This document shows, piece after piece, positions 39,173 through 40,427 of a stretch of DNA of 40,427 bases (its first letter is position 1; each line of letters begins with the position of its first letter). Position numbers and translations under genes: made by a program. The notes below the pieces were generated by a model. The model made no database searches. It was not told where the DNA came from and saw only the letters and a program-made list of their open reading frames with translations. The stretch is taken from positions 1 through 40,427 of the forward strand of contig CAMEUH010000002.1 of NCBI GenBank assembly GCA_945938055.1, in the 5' to 3' direction. This DNA comes from an uncultured Eubacteriaceae bacterium. GTDB lineage: Bacteria; Bacillota; Clostridia; Lachnospirales; Lachnospiraceae.

Positions 39173-40427
39173 CTACACACCTCTTTAATTCTGACATCCA
39201 GAGTCGAGTAACGCTTTTGTTCACTAACATTCTGAATCATCTGATGAAACACGTCTTCCATCCCTACCATGCACACACATACCTTTGCCCTTGTCACTGC
39301 CGTATACAAAAGATTCCTTGTCATGAGCATTCTTGGGCCTCCAAGCATAGGAACAACCACAGCCGGATATTCGCTTCCCTGTGACTTATGTATGGTAATT
39401 GCATATGCGAGTTCCAGCTCATCCAGTTGTTTAAAATCATAGGTTACAAATTTTCCTTCTTCAAATTCCACCGTAACCTCCTGGGCATAATTGCTGATAT
39501 GACGTATCATGCCAATATCTCCATTAAACACACCCAATCCCTTTTCTTTTGGAATTCCAAATTTACCGCGAATTTCCCATTCCATCTGATAATTATTCTT
39601 AATCTGCATAACCTTATCGCCTTCACGGAAGATACCATCCCCAAATTCCTTCTCATTCTTTGTATCATCCGCAGGATTCAGGTACTCCTGTAACACACTA
39701 TTTAAACGTTCCACGCCAACAGGCCCTTTTCTCATGGGGCTCATGATCTGAATATCCATCATGTCTGCATTCACATAGGTGGGAAGTTTCTCCCTCACAA
39801 GTGTAATCATGGCATTAATAATGGCATTGGCACTATCCCGGTGCAGAAACAGGAAATCCCTGCTGTATTTATTCAATTCAACATTTTCTCCATCATTAAT
39901 CTTATGCGCATTAACAATAATTTCACTTTCACTTGCCTGTCGGAAAATCTTTGTCAGCCGGACCACATTAAAACAATGAGAATTAATAATGTCCTTTAAA
40001 ACATTTCCAGGTCCCACACTTGGCAGCTGGTTAACGTCACCTACCAGAATCAGCCTTGTTCCCACATCAATGGCACGAAGCAGGGAATACATCAGATTAA
40101 TATCTACCATGGACATTTCATCAATGATAACCACATCTGTCTCCAGCGGATTCGTTTCATTTCGTTCAAAGCTGATTCCCTTATTATCCTCAGGTGCACC
40201 ATTTAATTCCAGCATCCGGTGTATAGTCTGTGCCTCATGTCCGGTTGTTTCCTTCATTCTTTTCGCTGCCCTTCCTGTTGGGGCCGCAAGGCGTATTTCC
40301 ATGCCCTCCAGCTCAAAATACCGAATAATGGCATTAATGGTTGTGGTCTTTCCGGTACCCGGTCCTCCCTGGCCTATCACCGTCTTCTTGCAGTCGCTCT
40401 TGACGACCTTTCTGGCGGAATCCATTA
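39163..40427 (-). CDS. recD2: RecD2-type ATP-dependent DNA helicase, N-terminus cut by window edge
   Basis: The visible 420 C-terminal residues hold the whole helicase core. This comprises the Walker A GGPGTGKTTT, the Q/Ia region LAAPTGRAAKRM, Walker B DVVIIDEMSMVD, LVGDVNQLPSVGPG, and motifs V and VI in AITIHKSQGSEYPAVVVPM and LLYTAVTRAKVCV. RecD2 is a 5'-3' superfamily 1B helicase of about 740 residues in DNA repair without RecBC; the missing part would be the N-terminal helical region. The frame is open to the right edge. It probably heads the comFC-yvyF transcript. Confidence 0.93.
   Translation of the reverse strand, partial: MDSARKVVKSDCKKTVIGQGGPGTGKTTTINAIIRYFELEGMEIRLAAPTGRAAKRMKETTGHEAQTIHRMLELNGAPEDNKGISFERNETNPLETDVVIIDEMSMVDINLMYSLLRAIDVGTRLILVGDVNQLPSVGPGNVLKDIINSHCFNVVRLTKIFRQASESEIIVNAHKINDGENVELNKYSRDFLFLHRDSANAIINAMITLVREKLPTYVNADMMDIQIMSPMRKGPVGVERLNSVLQEYLNPADDTKNEKEFGDGIFREGDKVMQIKNNYQMEWEIRGKFGIPKEKGLGVFNGDIGMIRHISNYAQEVTVEFEEGKFVTYDFKQLDELELAYAITIHKSQGSEYPAVVVPMLGGPRMLMTRNLLYTAVTRAKVCVCMVGMEDVFHQMIQNVSEQKRYSTLDVRIKEVCSWN

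Overview
The window reads as chromosomal DNA of a low-GC, motile Gram-positive bacterium, most likely a gut-type member of the Clostridia (Lachnospiraceae, Roseburia/Eubacterium-like). Three things point there: a late-flagellar gene order close to that of Bacillus subtilis (comFC - yvyF - flgM - flgN - flgK - flgL - fliW - csrA - flagellin), sigma-28/SigD-type promoters with a CCGATAT -10 element, and strong AGGAGG ribosome binding sites. Taxonomy below this level is inference. Every gene but one (the glycosyltransferase at 19703..20665) lies on the minus strand, so transcription runs from high to low coordinates. No rRNA, tRNA, CRISPR array or insertion sequence was seen, and no stretch longer than 300 bases lacks a gene or gene remnant.

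Right part, 26.7-40.4 kb: the C-terminal part of a RecD2-type helicase, comFC and yvyF, then the late flagellar block: flgM, flgN, two tandem flgK-type genes, flgL, fliW, csrA, flaG, fliD, fliS, a FliT/FlgN-like chaperone and a flagellin gene. Five sigma-28-type promoters can be read directly: before flgM, flaG, each flagellin gene and a small gene at 19.5 kb. The leader of the flagellin gene at 26.7 kb carries a hairpin with an AGGA loop placed as expected for CsrA control, and csrA and fliW lie 4 kb upstream.

Middle part, 15.9-26.6 kb: a second, about 94% identical flagellin; between the two flagellins, a protein joining TPR-like repeats to a glycosyltransferase domain; and a set of glycosyltransferases (three GT2 proteins, a GT2-TPR protein, a CgeB/DUF3880-like GT-B protein, a GT8 and a DUF4422 protein). 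A 119-aa helical protein behind a sigma-28-type promoter heads the GT8/DUF4422 genes, tying sugar transfer to the flagellar regulon.

Left part, 0-15.9 kb: a tightly packed, probably co-transcribed pathway. It begins with a module for CDP-activated groups: two LicD-type phosphotransferases, a cytidylyltransferase fused to a Gfo/Idh dehydrogenase, a methyltransferase and a class V aminotransferase. A nearly complete GDP-linked legionaminic acid pathway follows (legB, legC, ptmE, legH, legI, legG, legF), with two linked Gfo/Idh oxidoreductases, a serine-acetyltransferase-like O-acetyltransferase and a polysaccharide deacetylase. A remnant of an AAA-type ATPase interrupts this region.

Taken together, the window looks like a flagellin-glycosylation island joined to the late flagellar operon. 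The left part would make and activate an unusual nonulosonic acid and a phospho-linked substituent, the middle part would assemble them on flagellin, and the right part makes, chaperones and exports flagellin. The least familiar pieces are the CDP-type decoration module, the TPR-glycosyltransferase between the flagellin genes, and the small sigma-28-linked protein.
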